Shown here: piece after piece, positions 10,482-21,041 of the stretch
Layout: each line of letters starts with the position of its first letter
Position numbering within the stretch: the stretch's first letter is position 1
NCBI GenBank assembly: GCA_036971715.1
Contig: JAVHJL010000011.1
Span: 186,001-250,000, forward strand
Source: Arthrobotrys musiformis
Taxonomy: Eukaryota > Ascomycota > Orbiliomycetes > Orbiliales > Orbiliaceae
Direction of reading: 5' to 3'
Length of the DNA stretch: 64,000 bases
The notes under the pieces: model-generated
Database searches by the model: none
The model's input: only the letters and a program-made list of their open reading frames with translations
What the model was told of the DNA's origin: nothing
Translations under genes and position numbers: made by a program

Positions 10482-11408
10482 ATGCCTTGCAGTTCCCTTG
10501 AAGATTATTTACAACCAGTCTTGGGCAAACCTCCACTTAACCGGACGGTGATTGCAGCATACACAATGAGAGCCCTACAAGCACAAACACACGCACAAGC
10601 AGAGGCAGCAATGCAAGGAGTACCATACTCTACAGGACAGCTGCAGGGTTCATTTCAGGGATTACCGCTTCAACCCCAAGGCCCATCTGACGACCCGGAG
10701 CTCAAAATTAGCCCTCCACATGTCATACGAGAGGGTAAACCATGGCCGACTCTACCCCCATTGCAAGAAGCATTTCAAGAGAAGCTATGGCAGCAAAAAG
10801 AGGATCGGCAGCATCAAATTGTGAAAAGTGTCAGGAATCGAATGAGGATGTCGAGAATCGCAGCATATCAGGCAGCTGAGCTTGAAGCCGAATGGAAACT
10901 TCGGAATGGTGAGCCTAGGGTAGACACGGGAGATATGCCATCTCGCAGAAGGCCAATGTCGCAGCAAGAGGCCCATAGGCTCCACGATCACCTCACGCTC
11001 GATACCACTCGAAAACTTAACGGCCCAGGCCTATTTGGCTATTTCCCGGGCATTGATGTATCGCACAGGGTGGCAGGCACCAAAATTCAGAAGCTCAAGG
11101 CGTTTCGAGACATTCCTAAACCTCGTCGGAGTGAGAGGTTGAGAGAGAACGCCGTGCGTAAAACGAAAGCGGCAGAATGTGGGCCGCAGAAGGAGGAGAG
11201 CCTAAGTATTTTAGCTCGTATCCGTAGCGCAGGGTCTCTAAACGACAGAGAGCCTGCGGCTACTCCAAGGCCTGAGTCGAAAAGTTCGAAAACCACGGTT
11301 AAGCCTCCTCGTGCTCAGGGACTAAGGGGTACAAAGCGACCGGTGGCGACCTTGAGGCCCGTAACGACGGTAAAACGAAAGCGAGTCCGGTTCGCCGACG
11401 AGAGCTGA
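10482..11408 (+). CDS. MPC-family long member 3, nuclear-type basic protein
   Basis: An intronless ORF of 308 residues with an A-rich leader before the ATG. It begins M-P-C-S-S-L-E-D-Y-L-Q-P, matching the paralogue at 8994. Residues about 30-70 are Ala/Gln-rich and residues 100-150 are a long charged helix. The C-terminal 100 residues are strongly basic with Arg/Lys-Pro clusters, ending K-R-K-R-V-R-F-A-D-E-S. That end contains a good monopartite nuclear signal, and its R-V-R-F part resembles PP1-docking RVxF motifs (motif resemblance only). The function is unknown. This is the longest member and shows that the MPC N-terminus can be joined to very different bodies. Confidence 0.65.
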   Translation: MPCSSLEDYLQPVLGKPPLNRTVIAAYTMRALQAQTHAQAEAAMQGVPYSTGQLQGSFQGLPLQPQGPSDDPELKISPPHVIREGKPWPTLPPLQEAFQEKLWQQKEDRQHQIVKSVRNRMRMSRIAAYQAAELEAEWKLRNGEPRVDTGDMPSRRRPMSQQEAHRLHDHLTLDTTRKLNGPGLFGYFPGIDVSHRVAGTKIQKLKAFRDIPKPRRSERLRENAVRKTKAAECGPQKEESLSILARIRSAGSLNDREPAATPRPESKSSKTTVKPPRAQGLRGTKRPVATLRPVTTVKRKRVRFADES

Positions 11409-11921
11409 GACGTCAAGACCCGATAAACCAAGCGAACGATATCCCACGACGGCTACAATAACCCGCTTGTATGCACACCAATTCATTGGCCAAGACTTTC
11501 CTTCGAACTCCACGTTACACAAAAAATCCTGGTTTTGCCTTCAAGCTTCGAATTCAACGTTCGAATTCGCAATCCGTCTGCAAACCGAAAAGCGGGGTCG
11601 ACGGTCCAATTTTTCCAACTGCATGTAGAGGAGCGTTGACGCACACTATTCTCCCTGGGATATATATTTTTTTCTTGCTGCTTTTGTCTATTCTTCCTGC
11701 TTTTGTATCATTATAGAGACACTTTGATGTCAAACCCCTGTCAAACTAGTCCGCATCTATCCTTCAATCCTCCCGAATAGAATATCCAGCATTTCCCGTC
11801 ATATCAGCATCTCTAAAACCAGTAATTTGCTGTCGTAGGCGCCTGTCTCAGTCTTCTGGTCAGGTGTATCATCTGGTTCGCTGTGGTAACACAAAACTCG
11901 CATGCGCAAATAATATAACCT
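11409..11921. other. Intergenic, nothing recognised
   Basis: Only short frames without recognisable motifs. A duplicated cttcgaatt/gttcgaatt string occurs near 11545-11570. Confidence 0.4.
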
Positions 11922-12495
11922 ATGACAGCTTGTGATAAGCTCGCAAATAAAATGGTGAAATCCTTAGTTCGAAGATTCCTCAATCCATATAAAATCATGG
12001 CAAGCTCACAAAAGGTTCCCCTGATAGACACACTTCGATTCAATCGGTACTTGGGATACTGCAATCATAGGCGTTTGCTTTCTCCTCTGGATATCGTTCT
12101 TCAGGCGCATCCAATGTGCAACAAGGTAAAAAACCTGGGTCTCTAGACTGACGATTAAAAGAGACTGACCGGTTTGCCTTTAGATTCACCTTCAACTTAA
12201 AGTACTACAGACCCAATTGGGTTAGGAACTTCCGAAAATGCCTCGCGCAGCTTGCCAAAGCCCAATATACTGGCAACCGGGGCCGTTATCCCTTCTATCC
12301 CACATGTCGCCGTACCTTCTCGTCCACGCTTTCAAAGAGGGCGCACCCAGTTGGATCGAGCAGTGCCGTAAGAGCCTAAAATACTCCTATCCGGACCGAA
12401 ACTTCGAGACTTCGCCACGCCGGCGTGAAGATATACTGGAGGAATCTGTAGTTATAAGGCGAATACGGAGTCTTAACCCCAAGACAACTATTTAA
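11922..12495 (+). CDS. Doubtful small gene or gene relic
   Basis: Two adjoining open frames, 11922-12146 (74 residues) and 12238-12495 (85 residues), might be exons or separate ORFs. The first could splice at gtaaaa (12126) towards an acceptor near 12185-12202, but no join gave a long continuous frame. The second begins M-P-R-A-A-C-Q-S-P, vaguely like the MPC family (M-P-C-K-A-x-x-x-P), and ends in an Arg-rich tail. It may be a divergent relative or chance. No domain is recognised. Confidence 0.25.
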
Positions 12496-13468
12496 GTTGG
12501 TTCGTGAACGGTAGAGTTCTCCCTTTCATAGAGTGCCTAATTGGGTCTATGCGAAACGAAAGGGAAACAACTGCTAATTTTGTCCTTAGATTCCGATAAG
12601 ATTTCGAGACGTAAGCGGAATATTTGCACTTGCTTGATGCAGTCGTAATCGATAAGGCTACAATCTAGCCTCTATATATAGATAGAGTTGCACCAGGAAT
12701 GGCCGTTGAATCTGCTGCAGGACTTACTATCTATTTAATTAATTGTTTATGCTTTTGCCATTTTTCCGTTTCAATAGCGACAACAGGTGGACTGTCAGTG
12801 GATTTGTATTTAGCAAGATCAATGGGCTAACAGCTAGAATGGCTATATAATAATTGGTCTATTCAATTTACGATGACCTAGCCGTAAATGCTTCCTGAAT
12901 ATGTTAACGTTATAACAAGTTTTGTTCGAAAAGTCGTTCTATGTAAAAATAATAATTCATTCAGATATATATAAAAGGTAGTTTGGTCTCGTAGGTATCC
13001 CGATTTCAGAATCGTTATTATTTACAAGCTTGATGTCTTGACGCCAGGAAAAATAAAATTGCACTAGCATCAACGCCGCACGTATCTATAGATATAGACC
13101 CGGTCAAGGTGATAAAATGCATCTCGCACAGGTTGCGAATGGAAAGAAATGCCAAAAAAAGAAAAATACGAGGGGGACGGTACCGGCGCGCCCAGGGTCT
13201 GGTTCGAGACAAGAGGGGACGCGTAAGAAGTTTGTGGCTGTACAAGTTGCAACGTTGCATTAACTCCTCAACCGAAAATGATTTTGTATCTAACAATTAT
13301 TATAAAATCTAGATGCAAGCGATGCTAATAATATACCATAACGCCTGTAGCGAAAAGAAAAGAAACCCAAAGAGATGCGGAACACCATTAAGAGATCGTC
13401 CCATGGAAAATAATAAAAATATTAAGTGAGAAAGTTTTATGCGAATTGAGCTTTCCGGAAGCTCAAGA
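12496..13468. other. Intergenic with hairpin-motif relics
   Basis: AT-rich, with two strings of the ggtctc/gagac type (near 12984 and 13197). No gene is recognised. It includes the 3' flank of the minus-strand glycosyltransferase gene. Confidence 0.4.
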
Positions 13469-15055
13469 TCAACTTGTATCCCCGGAATCAAACAGAGAAG
13501 CATATTCTAGCAATAGCCTGTATTCGTAAATCGTCATATCTACCGGTCGTAAAGCAGCTTTCATCCAGGAAGTGCTCTCTGCCGCAATCTCCTCCGCTTG
13601 TCGGGCACCCTGGCCGCCTGAAGAGAAATATTTGACGAGATGTTCGATTTCATCCAAGCCGATGGTGACGGGAACATAGTGCACCCAGGGGAAAACACGA
13701 TCGTCGTGCCACTGCTCTACCAGCGTCTGCTTGAAAACAACGCTATTGCTCCTGAGAAGCCGGTAGAAACGTCCCGAGTAGCCGTTCCCGTCCATGTCCA
13801 TCACAAATTTGTACTTGTAAGAGTCACCTTTTCCGGCTCTCGGTGGAAGTCCAAAAGCTTCCCTCATGGCCTCGCAGACAGTCCAGTCGCACTGGATATA
13901 AGCCGTCATGCCGACATCGAAGAGGTCAGTTTTATTAATATTTTGGACCTTAAGTAGGAAGCGAGCTCGGTGATTAGTCTCCCATTTCATTTGCGAACTC
14001 GCGTACGTGCCCGTGTTTGAACCTCTCCAATAAAGCTTGTTGTCCTTCGAAGTAAAATTTAGAGGATCGAGGTCGTCGTTGCTCAAGAAACTCGCGTCGT
14101 GGTAATCATGTCCTGGAATCAAAATATCGCGCATGGTGGAAACCCGAGCGACGGAGAAAATCGGGACTAGACCTTCTGTTGCGAGGAAAGTGCACGGCGA
14201 AGTAAACATTCCATACTGGTCCTGGTAACTGGGATTCAGGCACAGGTCGAGGGACTGTGAAGTCGATTCTAAGAAGCGTGGCTCCTGATCCTGCTGTACC
14301 TCTAGAGACGTTTTGTCTCCTTGATCCTCGTTTGGCGGGTCTGAATCTTTGGACCGCCGGATTTTCAATCCCCCGCTATCGGTTTTTTTGCAGGAAGCTG
14401 TCAATTGCTCCCAAGAAGGCTTCCGCCCATAGTCCCGAAAGATAATGTCGTCCTTATCCGAGTCGGACCCGATGACTCTCGGTTCGTCGAGCTCGTTTAG
14501 GAGAAACGTCATATCGGGAAGCTTTGTCAGAAGGTGTTTCAACGAGTTCAACATCGGCGAGCCTTCCACCGACGAGGTTCCATTCTTGATCGAAACGGTT
14601 TGTAGCCGTGAGCCTGTCCTACGTGCCGATTCGATCCTGGATTTAAGGCGCTTTGGTCCTAGTTGTCGAAACGGAGCCAGGACCTTTTCGATAGTATCGA
14701 AATCATCGATAATGGTGGAGTTTTGCTGCAAGGCGTACTGAACCCAATCCGCAAACCCGGTCGGTGGGTTTCTACGATACCGGATCTTATAGTTCGCGAT
14801 AGCCTCTTCCGGGCTTCTCGATTGCCGCTTCACTAACTCTTCGTATCTGAGGCGGTGCTCGTATATTAGTTGATCGATAGGGTGCTTTGGCGCACTTGTA
14901 CTACTATCGACGGAGGGGATCTTATTCAGCGAGAGATTCCGGAACTCTCGCAATCGGAAAATATGAAAAAATATTAAGAAAAGAACCATAACCATGATAG
15001 CCTTGGCCGCTGGAGAGCGCAGACTCCACCGCCATAATGGCAGGTGCATCTTCAT
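13469..15055 (-). CDS. GT90/CAP10-like glycosyltransferase, type II membrane protein
   Basis: An intronless ORF of 528 residues. A short basic N-terminus is followed by one hydrophobic anchor at about residues 19-33 (I-M-V-M-V-L-F-L-I-F-F-H-I-F), giving a type II Golgi/ER topology. A variable stem follows, then the catalytic part from about 270. Family hallmarks of CAP10/GT90 are visible: K-L-Y-W-R-G-S-N-T-G, then Y-K-F-V-M-D-M-D-G-N-G-Y-S-G-R-F, then L-R-S-N-S-V-V-F-K-Q, then W-V-H-Y-V-P-V. Known members transfer xylose or glucose (Cryptococcus Cap10/Cxt1, animal POGLUT), with the acceptor in fungi usually a cell-wall or secreted glycan. Length is normal for the family and the gene looks intact. 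The sugar donor is not predictable here. Confidence 0.88.
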   Translation of the reverse strand: MKMHLPLWRWSLRSPAAKAIMVMVLFLIFFHIFRLREFRNLSLNKIPSVDSSTSAPKHPIDQLIYEHRLRYEELVKRQSRSPEEAIANYKIRYRRNPPTGFADWVQYALQQNSTIIDDFDTIEKVLAPFRQLGPKRLKSRIESARRTGSRLQTVSIKNGTSSVEGSPMLNSLKHLLTKLPDMTFLLNELDEPRVIGSDSDKDDIIFRDYGRKPSWEQLTASCKKTDSGGLKIRRSKDSDPPNEDQGDKTSLEVQQDQEPRFLESTSQSLDLCLNPSYQDQYGMFTSPCTFLATEGLVPIFSVARVSTMRDILIPGHDYHDASFLSNDDLDPLNFTSKDNKLYWRGSNTGTYASSQMKWETNHRARFLLKVQNINKTDLFDVGMTAYIQCDWTVCEAMREAFGLPPRAGKGDSYKYKFVMDMDGNGYSGRFYRLLRSNSVVFKQTLVEQWHDDRVFPWVHYVPVTIGLDEIEHLVKYFSSGGQGARQAEEIAAESTSWMKAALRPVDMTIYEYRLLLEYASLFDSGDTS

Positions 15056-16746
15056 GTTTGTTCTCGGAACTAAACACAGATGACAGAACGGGGCGATCAG
15101 TCGGGAAGAAAGAGAGGAATATTATTCTCGTAGCGTAGGTAGGGATCGCCCGTTGATCGCTAACGTAGCTAACAACAAAACTCGAACTCGAAGAGAATAA
15201 TTCGGACCTGGTAAAGCAGACACTTCATTGCTTAGAAACTAATACAATTTTTTATTGCGAGGGAAAAAATGGAAATGAAAATAGGAAATCGGATGGTGGT
15301 GGTAGGGGAGCTATCATATAATATCGAGAGCAACGCTGGGTAAATATGAATCCTTGTCCCAAACTGGGAAGTCAGCGTGGGGTTCCTGTACCACGTTGCC
15401 GTATAATATCCCTAAAAATACTGCCCGCCGGTTCCTGCTCCGCATGTTTTAAAAGATATCGAACCGGGGACAAAGGGCAAAGCCGTGTCCCCACTCGCCA
15501 AATCGGCGATACTTTCCAGACCAAGTTGATACAGACGCCTTTATTTCAGTGTCGCCATCTCTAACTTGCGCTGCGCCGTTCATAATTGCCCGTGCCGCGC
15601 TCTTGCGCCAAAAGTTGGTTGGGATTATATGCCGTTTCGAAACTTCGTAGCAGCTTTAAAGTTGTGTTTGGCTCAGGGCATAAGTTGTGATGTTTTCTCG
15701 TCGGGTCTCGAGGCGTGTTGGTGCTGTTAGCTCTTGCTGTGCCGGCCCCTTCAGCCCCAAAGGCTTTAAAAGACGAAGCCGTACATCCGGCAAAGATGCC
15801 CCGATGTCACCACTCCATAGATATCTAAGCCATGTTATTGGCCCCTATGCTGGGAGGCTATCTGGCCTTCTCCCTTCCCATTGACTGCCCAACTGGTTGA
15901 CTGGTGAGACTGGTACGTAACCATTGCTTATCTCTCATTTTATTTCCCAGGACGGATTAAGCTGTGTTGAGTTTGTTGGAAATCCAAAACCCTGTCGACG
16001 TTTTGGATTCAGCGAGTTTTATCAGAAGAAGGAAAGTAAATCCCTCCTTTCGGTCTGGCATTGAGTCATCTCGACAATTTGCGACCTGTATACGCATGTA
16101 CACGTTGTGCGCGGGCTGACGTCCGCCTTCTACACCCCTCTTTGGATGGTTCCTGGTCCTTCGTTCGCTCACGTTCTGCGTTCCGGCCGAAGTAAACGAA
16201 GAAAATTGTACGGTTGCATCGCATTGAGTGGTCGAACTTTAAAACTACAATGGGCGGTTTGCATTGTATGTAACTGCGCGAGCTCGGGCAGGACTGGGAT
16301 GGGACATTATCCGCAGAATAATAAGCCACCCTTCTCTCTTGCCCTGTACCTTGTTTTTCGCTCCGGAGTCAGCACCGGAAACTGGTGATTGTAACGCGGA
16401 TCCTTCTTTGCATATTAAATTTTAATATTTACAAATACATTATATAATATATGTAAAATGTACACTTGAAATCGCGCTGTACCAAGTCCTCTATCCACAG
16501 CTTCAAAACCAAGTATCAGGCTGTGATACAAGCTTTATTCGCATGCCATGATTGACTTCCGACAAATAATCTGTCGGCATTACGAAACCAAAATTTGGCC
16601 GGATTCTACTCTTCTTGTGCAAATTAAAATGAATTGCCGTGCCATATTTCTGCGTTGATATGGACTGCCAAGTTATGGTTGGTCCTTACCTCAAACATCC
16701 TCGTTAACCACCACGACCAAGGCGCCTTTATAGAGAAAGCGTCACG
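15056..16746. other. Intergenic, no supported gene
   Basis: Contains the 5' flank of the GT90 gene and many short overlapping frames on both strands without motifs. An AT-rich block spans about 16415-16460. Confidence 0.5.
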
Positions 16747-16992
16747 ATGCCCTGCGAACCGTACACTGGGGCCATCATTTGGATGTTCCTGGTTTTGAAA
16801 CCCCTCCCCAGGATGCCAATTCCAGCCCAATCGCAAGTACTCAAAAGATCCTGGGCGACCCCGTGGAAACGCCAGCGAGGAGAGGAACAGATGCGAGAGC
16901 AGGCGCTCGAACGGTCACGTCAGGTCATGATTGCCGGAGAGGTGGGGCGCTCGTCGCTTTTACAGAGAATTCGCATCGCGAACGGTTCCTGA
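16747..16992 (+). CDS. MPC-family divergent member 4
   Basis: An 81-residue ORF starting M-P-C-E-P. A hydrophobic stretch (I-I-W-M-F-L-V-L) follows the start. The C-terminal half is a charged helix rich in Arg, Glu and Gln (R-E-Q-A-L-E-R-S-R-Q). Only the first three residues and the overall plan (MPC start, basic helical tail) fit the family. It opens a row of five same-strand MPC starts at 0.4-0.8 kb spacing. The function is unknown; it may be a relic. Confidence 0.4.
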   Translation: MPCEPYTGAIIWMFLVLKPLPRMPIPAQSQVLKRSWATPWKRQRGEEQMREQALERSRQVMIAGEVGRSSLLQRIRIANGS

Positions 16993-17495
16993 AACTCAGA
17001 GGCACAATTGCACGAATAGTTCCCGACGAAGAAAGCGGCGTAGGACCCCTCGTTATACCTTTTTTATATCACGGTTTATGCTATCGAATGCCGGACACTT
17101 AACCATGCATCTGTCCGCAATATCCCCGCAGCTGATAGCTACTCGGCATGTGTTGTCGCTGTTGTCGTTGGAATCCTGAATGTGCTCAAGCCCTCGATTC
17201 TCGTTGGCCTTGAGACCATCTTCCGGCTTCCAACTGAACTTCCCACCCCGTCGCCGCCGACCACAGCTTCACGGCAACTCCCCTCCATTTGTGTAACCCG
17301 AACTCCAGAACAGACATCAACATCTTTCCAAAGACTCCTCCAATATAATCCATATATCCTCAAAAGCCCGCCTACATACCACGCGCTACCGGGTTTAGCT
17401 TGACATCGCTAGTTTCAATCGGGCACGAACCGTCGTCTGTCGGGGCTTTTAACGTTTCCCTCAAGAACGGCGGAACGGAGAACCTTAACCACTAA
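16993..17495. other. Short intergenic spacer in MPC row
   Basis: No gene is recognised between MPC members 4 and 5. Open frames here lack ATG starts or known motifs. Confidence 0.4.
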
Positions 17496-17789
17496 ATGCC
17501 TTGCAGGGCGCAACCGGAACCATGGGATCTGCTGGAATATCGATGGCTAGGGACGAGACCGTTTAAAGAGAAATTGCATCTGTGGGAAATCAGGCTCGAC
17601 TTGACGAGGTGTCAGGATAGACTGCCTACTTTTTATTATCAAGATCCTGCGGAAGGTATATACAGATATCGTCGGCCGGCGCGTGCTTCTTCCTTTCGGA
17701 AGGTTTTGGGACAACGGGTCTACCAGCATACTGTTTTACCGATAACGAACTTTGCTCGGAAATTTTGGGCCAGGTGGGGCTTAAAGTAG
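17496..17789 (+). CDS. MPC-family member 5, 97 aa
   Basis: ORF starting ATG-CCT-TGC-AGG, product M-P-C-R-A-Q-P-E-P. The P at position 8 and W at position 10 recall the spaced P and W of the core signature but out of register. The body is rich in Arg, Tyr and Trp, with several aromatic-basic pairs. There is no signal peptide and no known domain. A purine precedes the ATG at -3. It lies 0.5 kb upstream of the next same-strand member. The function is unknown. Confidence 0.45.
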   Translation: MPCRAQPEPWDLLEYRWLGTRPFKEKLHLWEIRLDLTRCQDRLPTFYYQDPAEGIYRYRRPARASSFRKVLGQRVYQHTVLPITNFARKFWARWGLK

Positions 17790-17959
17790 CCCACCTACCA
17801 ACCCACCTTACCAAAACTCACCGAATACTACATAACCTTTCCACGAGAATTAAATCGCTGGCTTTGCTCACGTTCAAATTTATACGGCGTACGACCAAAT
17901 TTTCTTCAGTATCCAAGGGAATATCGATCCTAGACACAGAACCAAAATCCTCAATCACT

Positions 17960-18160
17960 ATGCCTTGCATACCTTTTTCCAAGTCGGGACCGCGAAGTAA
18001 CAGTTTTGCTGCCTCTTTCGATTTCACTGAGCCTGCAGCTCCCGCCAGCGTCCGTCGGTTCTGGTACGCTTATACCCAAAGTCGCCAACACTATGAAAGG
18101 GTGATCGGGATGCAGGGTAGGAGTCAAAGTCCAAAACTACCAGGGACAGTCCATCGTTGA
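17960..18160 (+). CDS. MPC-family member 6, 66 aa
   Basis: Starts at an internal ATG of a longer open frame, chosen because it gives the family start M-P-C-I-P. The middle part has V-R-R-F-W-Y-A-Y, which resembles the W-plus-basic helix of the core members, preceded by several Pro residues where those members carry T-P. There is no signal peptide. The function is unknown. Assignment rests mainly on position in the row and on the MPC start. Confidence 0.4.
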   Translation: MPCIPFSKSGPRSNSFAASFDFTEPAAPASVRRFWYAYTQSRQHYERVIGMQGRSQSPKLPGTVHR

Positions 18161-18758
18161 ACCTCAGGTGGGTGTGGTGGTGGTGCAAAATACAGTGAAC
18201 TCGATAAAGTCTTGGCAGGGCTGCCCTAGATGGACTAGAAGAATGCATGGAATCCTTCAGGGTCTTGAGCTATCTCGTACCTGTACTAGTTGCGCAGTCA
18301 CGTCGAAAAAGAGGAGATAGGGTCCTCCACGACCTCGGAAAACTCGTGCCGATTGTTAGGGATTCTCTATCAGACGACTGTCGTTCTACCCTGGCGAGGT
18401 TTCGAGAGGAAACTAAGTCCGGAAGGTGGCCGTATTTTAGTATAGATTTCCTTTCAAAAATGGCATCATCATGCATCAAATCGGCGCATGGCCAACTGTC
18501 TGTGTTGTAAGCGTCTCATAATTCACCAGTCAAGCTTTTTTTTCACTTCGAGAGATAAGACCAGTCTAGATCCTTTAGCGCCCTGTTTAGAAATAGGAAT
18601 AAAAAACGAAGAGCGGCTGTTTTTAGATCTTGTTCAATCTTTATATCTTTCCAATTGCCATATCTTCCCTTCTTCCCCGTTACCGCAACTGCAATTGCAA
18701 TTGCTGCTCATATGTTGGGTCCGTCCACCGTATCTACTCGCGAGTTCGTTCGAATTAA

Positions 18759-18947
18759 ATGCCGTGCAAATCTTCCATCTCCCCGCCGGAGTATGCCCGC
18801 GACAACACCCCAAAGTGGGTCTGGGACATCATCGTTCGCCGTAGATTCGACTATGAAGAATTCGTCTTGACACCGACTTTTGTTCGCTGGGAACGGTCGA
18901 CGTATGAATATCGAATGAACTGGGCTGGGACGCACACATATACGTAA
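18759..18947 (+). CDS. MPC-family core member 7, 62 aa
   Basis: A clear core member. The N-terminus M-P-C-K-S-S-I-S-P, then P-E-Y-A-R-D-N-T-P, then W-V-W-D-I-I-V-R-R-R matches the 32025 product at most of the first 27 positions. The C-terminal half is aromatic and basic (R-W-E-R, Y-E-Y-R) and unlike any other member. The start is preceded by gaattaa, giving a purine at -3. No intron is needed and there is no signal peptide. The function is unknown. The conserved first half with a free second half suggests an N-terminal interaction module. Confidence 0.65.
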   Translation: MPCKSSISPPEYARDNTPKWVWDIIVRRRFDYEEFVLTPTFVRWERSTYEYRMNWAGTHTYT

Positions 18948-19201
18948 CCAAAACGCATCGTGCGCAGCACTTTTTCTAAGTAACGGCAAGAACCGAAGTG
19001 CACGAGTGCCATAATGGCAAATTCCCCCCTTTAGCAACAAGTACTACTTTCTCTGGCGTTTTCATAAATGATCCAACTTTGATACCCATCGTTTTTCTCT
19101 CTCCATTTTTCTTTTTGAACCGGCATATCTTCCACCAGCTATCATCATCCAATCCAACGGTACCGAGACCAAGAAGTATCAAATATCCCTCCGAAAACAA
19201 A

Positions 19202-19450
19202 ATGCCCTGCAAATCCACAATCACTCCATCCGAAATCCTCAAACCGGGGACAATGCCCGCCGCATACTTCGAAAATTTCGCCCGATTACGCTTCCAATGC
19301 GAAAACAAAGTTTATTTCCAGAGTATTCGAAGTACGAACGCACTACGGTCCCTGAATATGATAACGATCGAGAGGATGGAGCAGGGGACTACGGAGCATT
19401 TTGAAGCTGTCAGGAGGAAGAACGAGTTGTTCGGGGTTTACGATGTTTGA
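19202..19450 (+). CDS. MPC-family member 8, 82 aa
   Basis: Starts M-P-C-K-S-T-I-T-P in a good context (aacaaaATG). The T-P of the core is displaced to T-M-P, and an aromatic pair (Y-F) stands where W occurs in the others, followed by F-A-R-L-R-F. The rest is a charged helix ending in R-R-K-N-E-L-F-G-V-Y. It is the last member of the first row, 1.6 kb before the 3' end of the large NACHT gene on the opposite strand. The function is unknown. Confidence 0.55.
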   Translation: MPCKSTITPSEILKPGTMPAAYFENFARLRFQCENKVYFQSIRSTNALRSLNMITIERMEQGTTEHFEAVRRKNELFGVYDV

Positions 19451-21041
19451 TTGAGGTCATCTCACAACTGTCAATCACCTTTGGAATGGTTTTCTTGGCT
19501 AGAACTTTCGCCCAACGTCCAACATGTGCTTCTTCTTGGAGACTTTGTTCCATATCAAAATGCCAAAACGGCAAGACTGAATTCTGTTGATGGACTCGGT
19601 CTGTAGGATTAATAGATCGGAAATGACCTCGCAAGTTACCGCGGGTTCATAAAGATAGGCTCGCGCGGCCTCGTTGCCAACTTGGTGGCGCTTACGTCTT
19701 GTTGGATTTTTCGACAGTGGGTGGGTAATAAAATGCAAATATCAATACATAGCAAACAGCAATATATGGCGACTTGGCCCAGATTGGCTGTCCATTGCGA
19801 TCTTCACGCTAGGACCTAGATTCTATATATATAAACTGAGTGCAGAATATATTTTCAAATGCGAATATATAGACATATCTTAGTCTCGTTCCTAGGCGCC
19901 GGTTGGCCAGGCCCATTTATAAATCCTAAAGAACGACCGGCCTTGTGACATCCTCATAAAGTTTTGTAGCCAGACCTCTATGAATCCGCAGAATTCTAGA
20001 AGATATAGCCCGATAGAGTCATCCTGCGGCACTAATATCCCCCATTTTTATCCAACCAAGTATCTAAAGCCGGCAATAGTAATAGCCCTTAGCCCTAGAT
20101 TCACCCATATCTGGAGACCAAGCAACTATTGAAGTAGTGACTTTTGACTCTGCAAGTAGTTTCAACTCCGTATACAGCATCTGGGGCTCAACGTGCAACG
20201 TAGATATATATATATCCAAAGCTTCAAAAAAGCAGCTGCAGCTAAGCAAGTTTAACCCGGAATACGGAACCTTTGTTTGGGTATGCGCCGGTTGGTCTGA
20301 TATATATCTGCTCTCGAAGAAGCTTAGGAGGGTAGAGGCCTGTTTGATCACTTTCGCCAGCTACAAAAGCTTTAAAGCCTCATCTTCGACTAGCAATCAC
20401 GCGATATGTTCCACGCCTAGAATTTGATAAACCCGCCATGACGTGTGATTAAACCTGAACCTCCTAACGTCGGCAGTATTGGAGTGTGTTAAGGGGATTG
20501 TTCATTCGGGATGGAAAGTATTGGTGTTGACATTGACGGCTCCCCGACTTCCCAGTGGCACTTTCTTTAACTATGAGGTAACTTTAACTATCTTATCTTC
20601 GACAGGGACCTGTATACTGTATATTTCGTCGCAGTAGAATATGTTCACACGGAACTACTGCTAGCTGCTGAAAGCTGATAGTCTACAGATGCCGAGAACC
20701 TCCTTGAAATGGGAGGCGGAGGCCGGGGCAGTATACGATATAAAACTAGTATTGGTTTCGTCATAAATTACGAAAGTGCCCATTACGCATAGATCGATAT
20801 ACCTAGACTTGTTCACTCGATATAGATGGAGATGCATCGATGACATGTCGACATCAGGTCCCTACCTGGGAACGAGACCAGTCACTACTGGGATATGGTT
20901 TATAGATGTATAAACTATATAGAGTAGACCGGGTACTAGTACAGTGAACTGTCCCATTGCGGTTGAAGGGTAATCGATATCAAGATCTCGGGGGGAAACA
21001 CAAAGGGTAGTGCTGCGTAGGAGACAAGGGAAAACATAAAA
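19451..21041. other. Intergenic between MPC row 1 and NACHT gene
   Basis: No gene is supported. Short frames at 20064-20427 overlap on both strands. Two gtctcg/cgagac strings lie near 19881 and 20870, related to the hairpin motif. Confidence 0.45.

Noticed and set aside
18247..18510. 87-codon plus-strand ORF within MPC row 1
   Set aside because: No MPC start, no motif, and an overlapping antisense frame of similar length.
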